A stretch of DNA of 64,000 bases from Actinomadura cremea (GTDB lineage Bacteria > Actinomycetota > Actinomycetes > Streptosporangiales > Streptosporangiaceae): assembly GCF_014648495.1 (NCBI RefSeq), contig NZ_BMRF01000013.1, forward strand, positions 1 to 64,000. Direction: 5' to 3'. The translations under genes and the position numbers were made by a program. The notes beneath the pieces are model-generated. The model was not told the origin of the DNA and did no database searches. It saw only the letters and a list, made by a program, of their open reading frames with translations. Every line of letters begins with the position of its first letter. Within the stretch, counting starts at the first letter, position 1. Shown here one piece after another: positions 8,118 to 17,134 of the stretch.

Positions 8118-10000
8118 GGCAGGTCCGGATAGAGGGCGAGGCCGGGGTCGCCGACGGGGACGACGAACCGGCGGTCGAGGAACTTGTTGCCGCGCTCGCA
8201 GGTCGTCTCGGACACGAACAGGCAGACGTGGCAGGCGGCGCCGTGCAGGAAGTCGGCGGGCGCCTGCGGGAGGCGTTCGGCGCACAGCGGGTCGGACGAG
8301 CAGTGCCGGGCGTCGGCGAGGGCGCGGCGGGTCAGCCGGACGAGCGCGTCCGGTTCGGCGAGCGAGACGAGGCCGCCGAGGGTGCCCTCGGCGTCGGGGA
8401 CGGCGGTGTAGATGAGGATCCCGCCGCGGTGCGGGTCGTCGTCGGTGGCGGAGTAGATGCGTTCCGACAGGCTCGCCGAGCTGTAGCCGCATTCCAGGGC
8501 GATGGTGCGGATCAGCAGGTGGGACAGGGTGTGCAGGGCGAGGAAGCGGGCGCCCGGCCAGTGCGCCATCGGGTCGAAGTCCGACATGCGAGCGATGCGG
8601 TCGGAGTAGCGGTTCCTGCGGTGCCGGGCATAGGCCTCGCGGTGCCGCTCCATCGCTTCGGACTCCGCGACGCGCTTCTCCCAGTCCTGGAGGAGTTCCT
8701 CGGGGACCCGCAGGAAGACGCCCTCGCCGCGGACCTCGCTCGCCGGAACCCATTCGGGTGCGCCCCGGGAGAGCTTGACGAGCTTGACGAGTTCGGGGTC
8801 CTCGGGGTCGGGGGCGTCGAGGCGGGTGAAGCCGATCAGGGCGCGGACCTCGCGGAGCCGTTCGGCCTGCACGACGTCGGAGTACACGCCGGCGAGGGCG
8901 TCCGGGACGCCGTCCACGTCGCGGTAGAGGGCGAAGTCGGTGCTCGGATCATGGTGGTCGGCGGTGAACGCCTCCCATTCGGGGGTGCGCAGGTCGGGGT
9001 AGGCGGCGGAGTCGTCACCGGGCGCGGCGAGCTTCGCGCGGTGCTCGCCGACCGCCGCGGCGATCTCCTCGTCCGTCCACTGGTCGAGTTCCTTGAACGC
9101 CGGGACGTTCTCCCGCGCGTACGCGTACATGCCGGGCGGCAGCCCCTCGATCGCCTTCCAGTTCTTGGCGATCTTGTCGGCGAGGGCGCTCGGGCCCTGC
9201 GGGACGAACAGCGTCGAGAGCGTGCTGGCGAACCACTGGTTGGACGCGCCGACGACGATCAGTTTCGGGACGGCGCCGCAGCCGGGGTCGAACACGCTGA
9301 GGTGCGGGTGCCGGCCGCGGCAGGCGGGCAGATTCTCCTCGCCCCGCTTGCCCTGGGCGTCGCGGATGTTGCGGCGTTCCCCGCAGCTCACGCAGATGAT
9401 CTCGACGTTGGCGCCGAGGTTGCCGCCGCGGTCCTCCATCCGCATCCGGGGGTGGCTCGCCTTCGGGCATGCGCCGCCGCGGTGCACGAACCAGGCGTAG
9501 GGGAACTCGTCGAGGTGCCCGTCGGTGCAGCTCAGGACGAACCGGGCCGCGACCGCGAGCGGGTTCTTGCGCTTGCACCTCGCGTGGAAGAACCGGGCCT
9601 CGTGGGGTTTGCGCGGCTTGGCGTTCTCGAACCGGAACACCCCGGAGTCGAGGGCTCCGAGTTCGTTGCAGGCGGTGCAGCGGAACCAGCTCGGGAACGG
9701 GGTGACGGGGACGCCGACGCGGGACGCCGGGCCGATCGGGTCCTTGTCGAGCCCCTCCATCCAGGGGGCGGGCATGAGCCGCTGGACGCTCTTGCCGAGG
9801 ACCTTCTGCACCTCCCGCAGCAGGCGCGGCTCGGCGATCGGCATCGCGTCGCGCAGCCCCTGGTGGCTCCAGTCGTCCAGTCCCTTGACCAGGACGGAGA
9901 AGTTCGGGAGGTCGACCAGGGCGGCGACACCGCCGGTGTACATCAGGTGGCTGGGGCGGACGCCGCCGACGCGGCGGTAGTACGGCGCGGACTCGGTCAT
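8114..10000 (-). CDS. drmB: DISARM protein DrmB (DUF1998)
   Basis: A 628-residue protein ending in the DUF1998 domain: LHTLSHLLIRTIALECGY, SLSERIYS, a central AEPDALVRLTRRAL helix, and the cysteine-rich tail CHVCLFVSETTCERGNKF. An N-terminal group of Cys pairs (CTACNELG, ARCKRKN, ICVSCGERR) suggests bound zinc. DUF1998 accompanies helicases, and DrmB with DrmA forms the DNA-engaging core of DISARM. It starts two bases after the drmA stop and overlaps drmC by four bases. Length and domain order fit DrmB well. Confidence 0.92.
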   Translation of the reverse strand: MTESAPYYRRVGGVRPSHLMYTGGVAALVDLPNFSVLVKGLDDWSHQGLRDAMPIAEPRLLREVQKVLGKSVQRLMPAPWMEGLDKDPIGPASRVGVPVTPFPSWFRCTACNELGALDSGVFRFENAKPRKPHEARFFHARCKRKNPLAVAARFVLSCTDGHLDEFPYAWFVHRGGACPKASHPRMRMEDRGGNLGANVEIICVSCGERRNIRDAQGKRGEENLPACRGRHPHLSVFDPGCGAVPKLIVVGASNQWFASTLSTLFVPQGPSALADKIAKNWKAIEGLPPGMYAYARENVPAFKELDQWTDEEIAAAVGEHRAKLAAPGDDSAAYPDLRTPEWEAFTADHHDPSTDFALYRDVDGVPDALAGVYSDVVQAERLREVRALIGFTRLDAPDPEDPELVKLVKLSRGAPEWVPASEVRGEGVFLRVPEELLQDWEKRVAESEAMERHREAYARHRRNRYSDRIARMSDFDPMAHWPGARFLALHTLSHLLIRTIALECGYSSASLSERIYSATDDDPHRGGILIYTAVPDAEGTLGGLVSLAEPDALVRLTRRALADARHCSSDPLCAERLPQAPADFLHGAACHVCLFVSETTCERGNKFLDRRFVVPVGDPGLALYPDLP

Positions 10001-10002
10001 GG

Positions 10003-13000
10003 TCAGGCCTCCTCGCCGCCGCCGTCACCGTCGGTCCCGGCCCCGTCATCGGGCGCGGCTCCGGCGCGGTACTCCCAGGCGGGCTCGTGATAGGCGGGCG
10101 CGTAGACGGCGTCACCGCCGGGGAACAGCAGGTTGATCTCGTTCTCGGTCTCGCGCATGGACATCCCGACGGTCATGGTGTCCCACGTGCCGCTGCCCGC
10201 CGGTTTGAGCAGGCCGCGGAGCGTCTGCCGGTTCCAGACGACGTCGGCGTAGCCGAGCCGGACCGAGCCCTGCCCCTTCTCGGTCTCCCACTTGTCCAGG
10301 ACGACCTTCAGCCGCTCCTCGAGGTAGCTCCGGCCGCGCTCGCCGCCGACGGCCTCGGCGCGGTCCCGCAACCGGTCGAGGATCGCCACGACCTCGGGGC
10401 TGTCGAAGTCGACCTCGAACGCGTCGGGGTCGCGGGAGTTCTCCTCGGCGGCGTGCCGGACCGCTGCGACGACCACCCCGGCGGTGCCGCGGTCCAGCGA
10501 CCGGCGGGTGAACGGCGTGACCGACAGCGCCTCCACCTGCCGGTAGAACGTCGCGTGGTAATGCTCGAAGTCCTCGTAGTGGGCCAGGTCGCGGGGCCGC
10601 GACCAGTTGTAGAGGGTGACGACGAGCCCGGGGCGGCGCGCGTCCCGTCCGACGCGGGACGACGCCTGGATGTACTCGGCGGTGTTCTTCGGCTGCCCGA
10701 CCACCATCATCAGGCCGAACCTGGAGACGTCCACCCCGACCTGGAGCATCGAGGTGGCGAGGACGACGTCGACCGGCGCCTCGTCGTCGCGCGTCCGGTC
10801 GCCGAACCGCGCGGCGAGGGGATGCGGCGGCGCGAGCTTCGCGTTCGACCTGGCGGCCCGCTTCTCGTCGAGGTACCGCCGCAGTTCGGCGGCGGCGGCC
10901 TCCCGGCGCGCGGACGTGTCGAGTTCGGTGTCGAACCCGCCTTCCAGCCGCCTGAGCACGTCGCTGATGTCGCCGGAGGAGATCCGGGACGTCAGTTCCT
11001 GGATGGCGAGCATCCGCTTGCCGCTGCCGAGCCGGTTCGACATCCCCTTGGGCGCCCCGGCGCGGCGGACGCGGGTGGTGACGTCGTCGTCCAGGTAGCG
11101 GCGCATCCCGGCGAGCTCCCGGGTCGCGTTGAAGTACCCGACGAGCGTCATGTACGGGTCGGCGGCGTCGCCGTGCCGGTCGAACAGCGTCTGCCCGGCG
11201 AGCAGCAGGATCTCGGCGAGCCGGATCTCCGCGGACTTCAGCCGCACGCCGTGCGCGCACACGCCCAGGTAGCGGCGGCCGGGGGTTTGCGGCGTGAGGG
11301 GCTCGCGGCGGGAGAAGAACGTGTCGGCGACGTCGGTGACCTGCGGCGGGAACACCGCGAGGTCGCGGCCGAACACACCGCGGACCTGCTCGCGGGCCCG
11401 TTTCGTCGTGGCGGTGGACGCGACGATCTTCGGCCCGGTGCGGCGGCCCTGGTGCGGCCAGCCGGTCAGTTCGGCGACTGCGGCCTCGAACAGGCCCACG
11501 GTCGTGCCGAGCGCCCCGGAGATGAGGTGCAGCTCGTCCTGGATGATCAGATCCGGGGGACGGAGCCGCACGACCGGACGCGACTGCGCCTTCGGCAGGT
11601 CGCCCTTGGCGTGGTGCCGGACGCCGCACCCGACCTTGGTGTCCAGGTCGTCGTGGCGGAACCCGTGCCGGTCGCACCGGTTGCGGACGCGGCCGAACAG
11701 GATGCCGGCGTACCCCTTCCAGGGGAGCTGGGCGAGCTTGTCGACGGTCGCGATGACCAGGCTCGGCGCGTACCGGTAGATCTCCTCGTCGACCGTCAGG
11801 ATCGGCAGGCCCTCGCCCTTCGCCTCCCGCTTGGAGAACGGGCACGGATCGTCGCCCTCGCCGCGCGGGCAGTACAGCAGGACGCGGCGGCGGTCGGCGT
11901 CGAAGTGCAGGTCGCGCTGGGCGCGCAGTTCCTCGCCGCACCATGGGCACGCGAGGGTCTGCAGCACGTTCGCGCGCCTGCCGTGCCCGTCGGCGCGGGC
12001 CTCGATGATCTGGTTCTCGGCGTCGCCGTACCAGTTCGGCGACACCCCCGCGCCGACCCACAGGCCGATGCGGAACGGCTCGTCCCCCAGCACCGCCGGG
12101 TCGCGGCGCCGCAGGATCTCGGCGGCGCACACCAGCGCCGCCGCCCGCTGGAACTGCTGTGCGGTGAGGAGCCGCAGCGTGTACCGCATGAGGACGGCGA
12201 CGCCCGCGCGGCCGTCGCGGGCGTCGCCGGCCGCGCCCAGCGTGCCCTGGAGCCGCCGGATCGCGAACGTGAACGCCGTCAGCCCGAGGTACGCCTCGGT
12301 CTTGCCGCCGCCCGTCGGGAAGAACAGCAGATCGACCAGGCCCTCATGGTCGGTGCCGCGCTCAGGGTGGCCCGGATCGGTCAGCGACGGCAGGTTCAGC
12401 AGCACGAACGCGAGCTGGAACGGCCGCCAGCTCGCGGCCTTCGCGCCCTGCACGGCGATCTCCGCCTGCGCTTCGGCGTGCGACCGCCCCTTCTCGCGGA
12501 GCTGCGCGGCCGCGGTGTGGCGGCGCTGCAGCGCCATGGCCTCGTTCGCGAACCGGAACGCGGCGAGCGCCTCCCCGTGCCGGTCCGCCGCGGGATCCGA
12601 CAGCAGCCGGACGCCGGCGGCGATCCGGTCGGCGGCGCGGCGGGCGTCCCGGACGGCCCGCTCCCCCGCCTCCCGCAGCGCCTCCGGGAGCCCCGGCACC
12701 TCGGCGTCCCGCTCGTCCAGCCATCGCCGGTACCCCTCGACCAGCGGACGCAGCCCCTCGCCCAGTTCCCCGGGCGACGCCGTCACGAGCGCGTCCATCG
12801 ACAGCTCGGCGCGCTCCAGGGGTGTCCCGGGGCCGGTCGGTGCGATCGTCGCGGGCACGTCGTACACCGGCAGCCACGTCGTCGTCAGCCGGTGCGCGAC
12901 CCGTTCGCCCTCCGCGACCTCCGCGTGGACCGCGACGTTGCGGCCCGCCGCGTACCGCCGCTCGTGCCGGTACAGCAGCCGCAGGTGCCGCTCCTCGTGG

Positions 13001-13839
13001 TCGTCGCCCCCGGCCGCGCCCGTCCCGTCTACCGGGTCGTCCACCGGCAGGAAGACCGGCTTGGCGCCGTCAAGCGCGGTGACGACCAGCTCCGGCTGGA
13101 ACAGCCACGCCGCGTCCTTCGCGCCGTCCGGTTCCGCCTGCTGGTTGACCAGCGCGATCTCCACGACGCGCCGTCCGTCCCGGGGCCGGACGGCGACCGC
13201 GAGCAGTACGCCGGGCGCGTCCTCGTGCTCCCCGGTCAGCGGGACACGGTACGACTCCTCGGCGTCGAGCCGCACTTCCTCCTCGAATCGCAAGGGCTCC
13301 CGCGCCCAGACCCGCACCGTCTTGCCGTCCTCGTTCTCCTGCTCGTGCTGGCCGTAGCGACCCCACGACGCCGCGACGACGACGGCGTCGACGTCACCGG
13401 GCACGCAGAACGACAGCCCCATCGACGACGCCCAGATGCGTCCGAGGGCCTGCGGGGTGACGATCTCCGGCAGTTCGCCCTCCCGGGCGTCGCCGTCGAC
13501 GCCGGTCTCGGTGTCGAGCACCTCCGCCGCGCCCTGGATCACCGACACCGGCTGGTGCTTCGGCCCGAGCATCCCGACCAGGTACCGCTCCCGCGGCCCC
13601 ATCGCCCGCGGCGCGAACTCCTCCGCCGGGCCGCCCCACGGCCCGAGCAGGTCACGCCGGACGAATTCCTCGAGTTCGTCGCGGGCCCCGTGCGACGTCG
13701 CACCGCCCCACGCCTGCGGGACGTCCAGCGCGGCACCCGGCCTCACGGCATCCGGTCTCGCGGGCTTGGGCACGCCCTTCGTCAGCGAGAGCTGCTCGTC
13801 ACCGGGGTGAGGGAACAGTCCCTCAGTGTGTTCGCTCAC
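10003..13839 (-). CDS. drmA: DISARM helicase DrmA
   Basis: A 1278-residue superfamily 2 helicase. Walker A is FFPTGGGKTEAYLG near residue 510; motif II is the DELH variant in LIIQDELHLISG near 765; motif III is VASTATTK; and the second RecA lobe has ATSMLQVGVDVSRFG and QASSRVGRD near 1030-1070. A zinc-knuckle-like pair CPWCGEEL / CPRGEGDDPC lies between. This arrangement with the ~450-residue N-terminal extension is characteristic of DrmA, which binds DNA with DrmB. Translation starts at GTG 13839, with an AGGTGGAGG ribosome site 7 bases upstream. A dyad symmetric element lies ~30 bases before the start. Confidence 0.93.
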   Translation of the reverse strand: MSEHTEGLFPHPGDEQLSLTKGVPKPARPDAVRPGAALDVPQAWGGATSHGARDELEEFVRRDLLGPWGGPAEEFAPRAMGPRERYLVGMLGPKHQPVSVIQGAAEVLDTETGVDGDAREGELPEIVTPQALGRIWASSMGLSFCVPGDVDAVVVAASWGRYGQHEQENEDGKTVRVWAREPLRFEEEVRLDAEESYRVPLTGEHEDAPGVLLAVAVRPRDGRRVVEIALVNQQAEPDGAKDAAWLFQPELVVTALDGAKPVFLPVDDPVDGTGAAGGDDHEERHLRLLYRHERRYAAGRNVAVHAEVAEGERVAHRLTTTWLPVYDVPATIAPTGPGTPLERAELSMDALVTASPGELGEGLRPLVEGYRRWLDERDAEVPGLPEALREAGERAVRDARRAADRIAAGVRLLSDPAADRHGEALAAFRFANEAMALQRRHTAAAQLREKGRSHAEAQAEIAVQGAKAASWRPFQLAFVLLNLPSLTDPGHPERGTDHEGLVDLLFFPTGGGKTEAYLGLTAFTFAIRRLQGTLGAAGDARDGRAGVAVLMRYTLRLLTAQQFQRAAALVCAAEILRRRDPAVLGDEPFRIGLWVGAGVSPNWYGDAENQIIEARADGHGRRANVLQTLACPWCGEELRAQRDLHFDADRRRVLLYCPRGEGDDPCPFSKREAKGEGLPILTVDEEIYRYAPSLVIATVDKLAQLPWKGYAGILFGRVRNRCDRHGFRHDDLDTKVGCGVRHHAKGDLPKAQSRPVVRLRPPDLIIQDELHLISGALGTTVGLFEAAVAELTGWPHQGRRTGPKIVASTATTKRAREQVRGVFGRDLAVFPPQVTDVADTFFSRREPLTPQTPGRRYLGVCAHGVRLKSAEIRLAEILLLAGQTLFDRHGDAADPYMTLVGYFNATRELAGMRRYLDDDVTTRVRRAGAPKGMSNRLGSGKRMLAIQELTSRISSGDISDVLRRLEGGFDTELDTSARREAAAAELRRYLDEKRAARSNAKLAPPHPLAARFGDRTRDDEAPVDVVLATSMLQVGVDVSRFGLMMVVGQPKNTAEYIQASSRVGRDARRPGLVVTLYNWSRPRDLAHYEDFEHYHATFYRQVEALSVTPFTRRSLDRGTAGVVVAAVRHAAEENSRDPDAFEVDFDSPEVVAILDRLRDRAEAVGGERGRSYLEERLKVVLDKWETEKGQGSVRLGYADVVWNRQTLRGLLKPAGSGTWDTMTVGMSMRETENEINLLFPGGDAVYAPAYHEPAWEYRAGAAPDDGAGTDGDGGGEEA

Positions 13840-13866
13840 GGATGAGCCTCCACCTCGGGGGTCGGT

Positions 13867-13892
13867 GTGCTGTGTACACGATACACAAGCAC
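13867..13892. promoter_or_regulatory. dyad element upstream of drmA, candidate operator
   Basis: TGTGTA-cacga-TACACA (13871-13887) is a perfect 6-bp inverted repeat with 5-base spacer, extended outward by GTGC on the left and, after one extra A, GCAC on the right. It sits 28-53 bases upstream of the drmA GTG, where a repressor would block the promoter. It is the most symmetrical element of the 364-base spacer between drmA and the TIR gene; the remainder of that spacer holds two terminator hairpins and no convincing gene. Confidence 0.5.
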
Positions 13893-14141
13893 ATCCCTAC
13901 GACACCCCCGATCACACCGGGCCCTCCGATCGCCCGGTCCTCCTCTACCGTCCGGTGCTTCGAATTCCCTGTCCGTCGACAATCGCGCTGACCGGTTGCG
14001 TCCAGTCTGACCGGCGACATACGGGGCACTCCCCGGCGTCCACCTCAGCATGATCCACTATTGCCTCCCGGAATCCTGGTCAACGCGTGGTTTCACGCCG
14101 CTCGACGGGGACGTGGCGGCAACGACTTGCAGACCGAGAAT

Positions 14142-14194
14142 AGGGCTTCCGGGAGAAGCCCTGTGGTGTGCCGCCTCGGTTCCCGAGGCGGCAC
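14142..14194 (-). terminator. tandem hairpins after the TIR gene
   Basis: Two perfect hairpins lie just downstream of the TIR gene stop at 14204. The first pairs GTGCCGCCTCGG (14168-14179) with CCGAGGCGGCAC (14183-14194) across a 3-base loop. The second pairs AGGGCTTC (14142-14149) with GAAGCCCT (14155-14162). In the minus direction the second stem is followed by a short T-containing stretch. They would end the GTPase/TIR transcript before drmA. Confidence 0.7.
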
Positions 14195-14203
14195 TGAGTC
14201 AGG

Positions 14204-15178
14204 TCAGTCCAGAAGCCGGGCGAGTGCGGGGCTGAATTCGTGCACCAGATACCGCCCGCCTGAACCTCGAGCGACGCGGAGCAGTCCACGGACCGCCAAG
14301 TCGTGCAGGAGCCGGTCGATGACGAGAGCGGGGACGTCGGTCTGGGCGATCAACTCGTCCGCGGTGCGGGCTCGCGCCCCCGGCGTGTTGACCAGGGCGG
14401 CGACGACGCGGCGCCTCGCCTCGGCCACGTCGGGCACCACTGCCGCGATCGCGGCGTCATATCCGGTGGGCGTGAGCGAAAGCCGGGCCGGGTCCCGGTC
14501 GCCGTGCCGCACCTGGACGTGACCGTCTCCGGCGAGCGCCCGCACGGATTCGGTGAACGCGGCCTCGCCGATGCCGGCCGCCCCCGCCCGCTCCCTGACC
14601 GCCCCGAGGTCGAGATCGTTCAGCCGGTTCCGGGCGAGGGCCTCCCGTACGACCTCGCTGAGCACCCGGGTGTCCCCCAGGGAGAGTTCGGCCACCGGGA
14701 ACGTGTCGTTGGCGTAGTCGGGCGGCGGCCCCACGGCGGGTCTGCGGTCGCGGCCGTACAGCGTGTCGGCGATGCGCTTGGCCGTCTCCTCGGCGCTCTC
14801 CGGTGTTCGTTCGGCTCTGAGCCATGCCAGGTGCCGCAGGGGCGCGGGCATGTCCACCTCGTCCAGCCGGACGGGTATCAGGCGGGTGCCTTCGGTGATC
14901 CTGCGCACCGTCGCCTGGTCGAGTTCGTCGCGCACCCACGGCCGGTCCACGGAGTTCACCGAGGTGACGAGCACCACCGCGTCGGCGACGGCCACCCCCT
15001 CGTCGAACAGCTGGCGGACCAGGCTGTCGCCGGCCTCGATCTCCCACTCGTCGAGCCACGGCCGGACGCCGAGGGCGGCGAGGCGCACGGAGAGCGGCCT
15101 GGCGAAGTCGTCCTTGTCCATCTCGGAGTGCGAGACGAACGCCTGTGGTCGGGCGTTGGGTGACACGAGGTCCGGCAT
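14204..15178 (-). CDS. TIR-domain protein with winged-helix-like C-terminus
   Basis: A 324-residue protein. Residues ~10-145 form a TIR domain: QAFVSHSEMD (box 1), the LDEWEIEAGD segment near residues 42-51, ADAVVLVTSVNSVDRPWV, and the conserved helix glutamate in RDELDQA (Glu85), the position that is catalytic in NAD+-cleaving TIR enzymes. Residues ~165-320 resemble two winged-helix units with TPTGYDAAI and a final LLHDLAVRGLLRV helix, possibly nucleic-acid or partner binding. An AAGGAG site precedes the ATG. It lies 63 bases behind two dynamin-like GTPase genes and is the last gene of that operon. NADase activity is inferred from the family, not shown. Confidence 0.85.
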   Translation of the reverse strand: MPDLVSPNARPQAFVSHSEMDKDDFARPLSVRLAALGVRPWLDEWEIEAGDSLVRQLFDEGVAVADAVVLVTSVNSVDRPWVRDELDQATVRRITEGTRLIPVRLDEVDMPAPLRHLAWLRAERTPESAEETAKRIADTLYGRDRRPAVGPPPDYANDTFPVAELSLGDTRVLSEVVREALARNRLNDLDLGAVRERAGAAGIGEAAFTESVRALAGDGHVQVRHGDRDPARLSLTPTGYDAAIAAVVPDVAEARRRVVAALVNTPGARARTADELIAQTDVPALVIDRLLHDLAVRGLLRVARGSGGRYLVHEFSPALARLLD

Positions 15179-15241
15179 CGGCGGAAGGCTCCTTCGGGCG
15201 GTGCTTCGGTGGGTCGGGCGGGGACGGCGGTCAGGGAGGCG

Positions 15242-17134
15242 TCACCGCGGAGGCGAGGAGAGCAGTTCGCTCAGCGATCGCTCGGCCTCTTCGAGTTCCC
15301 GGACGCGGGTGGTCTGCGCCTCGTGGAGCTGGGCGGGCGGGTGCAGCCGCCCCAGCGCGGCGCGGGCGGCCTCCACCCGCGCCTTCCATGCCTCGACGGC
15401 CTTGTCGGCGATCCGCGTGCTCAGCCTCTCGATGGCGGCGTCCAGTTCGGCCTGGCGTTGCTGTTCGCGCTTCCGCGCCTCGGCCTCGCGGAACCACAGC
15501 GAGGCCACCACCGCGAACTCCACCATGGCCGACCCCATGTCGGCGATCGCGTCCTCCAGGTCCGTGTCGCGCGATGTGCCCGCGTGCCGGTCCGCCGTCT
15601 CCCAGCCGATCTCCGGCTCCGACAGGTCCTGACCGGTGCCGTCGAAGGCGTCCTGATCGGTGTCGCCGTCGCCGGTGACCGATGGTGAGCCGCCGTCCCA
15701 CCGCCCGTCGTGCAGCCCTTCGTGGAGGACTCCGGAGGGGCCGTCGCCCCCGTGCTCGGGGACGCGTACCGCCCCGACCTCGCCGGCGTATTCGGCGACC
15801 GTCGCTGCCGCCTCCCGTCCGGCCCGGCCGTACAGCCGGTCGAAGCTCAGCCGTACCCCGCTCCGGACGGCGTCGTCGAGGGAGCGGAACAGGTGCAGCA
15901 GCACGAAGGTCTCGGGCATGGACGGCGGGGGCTGCGGGGGAGCCGCCCGCGCCACGGTGAGCAGATCGTTCAGGTACTCGCGCAGGTCCACCGCCCCGGG
16001 CCGCGCCAGATCCGCGGTGGCGCGGACCTTGGCCCGCTCGAGGAGGGCGGCCAGTTCGCGTTCCCGGTCCCGGTGCCAGGCGTCGAGGGCGGCGCGCACT
16101 CGCCGCTCGCCGCGCGCGGCCAGCTCGGCCTCACCGCGGCTCGGCGCGGCGGTGGCCGCCGCCAGATCCTGGAGCGTCCGGCGGAGCCTCCGGCGCAGCT
16201 CCGCCTCGGCGGTCTCGCGCAGCGCCGTCAGTTCCCGCTCCAGGAGTTCCAGATGCGCGCGTTCGCGTTCCGATGCGGCGGCGGCGTCGCGCATCCTGCG
16301 CAGTTCCTCGATGACCTGCCCGTGGGCCAGTTCGCCCGCCTTGCACCAGAACCTCACCAGGGTGCCGGTGCGCAGCTCGGCGGTGCGCGCGGCGAGCGCG
16401 GCGAGGGCCGCCCGCAGGCCCGCGATCCCGTCCCACGCCTCGTTGCCGGTGTACAGGTCAGGAGCGGGGGCGTCCAGGCCGGCCGTGTACTGGAAGGGAT
16501 CGGCGCTGATCAGATGGGGCTCCGGGACCGCGCCGAGGGCCGTGTGCGGGGCGAGCATGCCGCGCAGTTCGTCGCGCTTGGCGTCGAGGGCGGCCTCGAA
16601 CTCCGCGGTGTCCCGGCCGGGGCGGGGGCCGAGGGTGTCGGTTTGGGTCATGACCGGGATCAGCGCGCCGGGCGGGTGCGGCACGGCCGCCGCCTCGTTG
16701 AAGTAGCGTCCCCCGACCACCGACAGCACGTGCTCACGCCCGGCGGTGAGGAGGCTCGGCGCCATGACGATCAGGGCCGCGTCGTTGTGCAGGAGCGCGG
16801 CGTCGGCCATCTCGTCGTGCCGGATCTCCCCGGTGTTGAGGCCGGGGGTGTCGGTGAACATCAGGCCGCCGCACCGGATCTCCCTCGGCTGGAAGGTCTC
16901 CTTGCGGGCGCTGATGCCCAGCCACGACGGAATCTCCGCCCCGCCCGCCACCAGCAGCCTCTTGAGCAGGGTGGACTTCCCCGCGTCGTAGGGGCCGTAG
17001 AGCGCCACGCCCACCACCGGGCGCGCCTCGATCTGCGCCCAGCGCGAGTTCAGTTCCGCGGTCCACCGCTCACCGGCCACGGCCTGGACGGCCGCGCGCA
17101 GATCGTGCGCCCATGTTTCCGCCGAGTCGCCCAT
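15242..17134 (-). CDS. dynamin-like GTPase, single GTPase domain
   Basis: A 630-residue protein with an N-terminal dynamin/GBP-type GTPase domain: P-loop YGPYDAGKST (residues ~46-55), switch region with FTDTPGLNTG (G3) and PVMTQTDTLG in the G4 region. From about residue 230 a long helical stalk rich in Glu/Arg follows, then an acidic Asp/Gly-rich linker and a final coiled coil (EAWKARVEAARAALG). A hydrophobic stretch (MVEFAVVASLWF) might touch membrane. The ATG at 17134 overlaps the upstream GTPase stop by one base (TGATG), so the two proteins are translationally coupled and probably act as a pair, as many bacterial dynamin-like proteins do. Cellular role is inferred. Confidence 0.82.
   Translation of the reverse strand: MGDSAETWAHDLRAAVQAVAGERWTAELNSRWAQIEARPVVGVALYGPYDAGKSTLLKRLLVAGGAEIPSWLGISARKETFQPREIRCGGLMFTDTPGLNTGEIRHDEMADAALLHNDAALIVMAPSLLTAGREHVLSVVGGRYFNEAAAVPHPPGALIPVMTQTDTLGPRPGRDTAEFEAALDAKRDELRGMLAPHTALGAVPEPHLISADPFQYTAGLDAPAPDLYTGNEAWDGIAGLRAALAALAARTAELRTGTLVRFWCKAGELAHGQVIEELRRMRDAAAASERERAHLELLERELTALRETAEAELRRRLRRTLQDLAAATAAPSRGEAELAARGERRVRAALDAWHRDRERELAALLERAKVRATADLARPGAVDLREYLNDLLTVARAAPPQPPPSMPETFVLLHLFRSLDDAVRSGVRLSFDRLYGRAGREAAATVAEYAGEVGAVRVPEHGGDGPSGVLHEGLHDGRWDGGSPSVTGDGDTDQDAFDGTGQDLSEPEIGWETADRHAGTSRDTDLEDAIADMGSAMVEFAVVASLWFREAEARKREQQRQAELDAAIERLSTRIADKAVEAWKARVEAARAALGRLHPPAQLHEAQTTRVRELEEAERSLSELLSSPPR

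Noticed and set aside
10087-13845. A 1252-codon open frame on the plus strand opposite drmA
   Set aside because: It is antisense to drmA, Arg/Val/Gly-rich, has no domain motif and mirrors drmA codons; long antisense frames are expected at this GC content.
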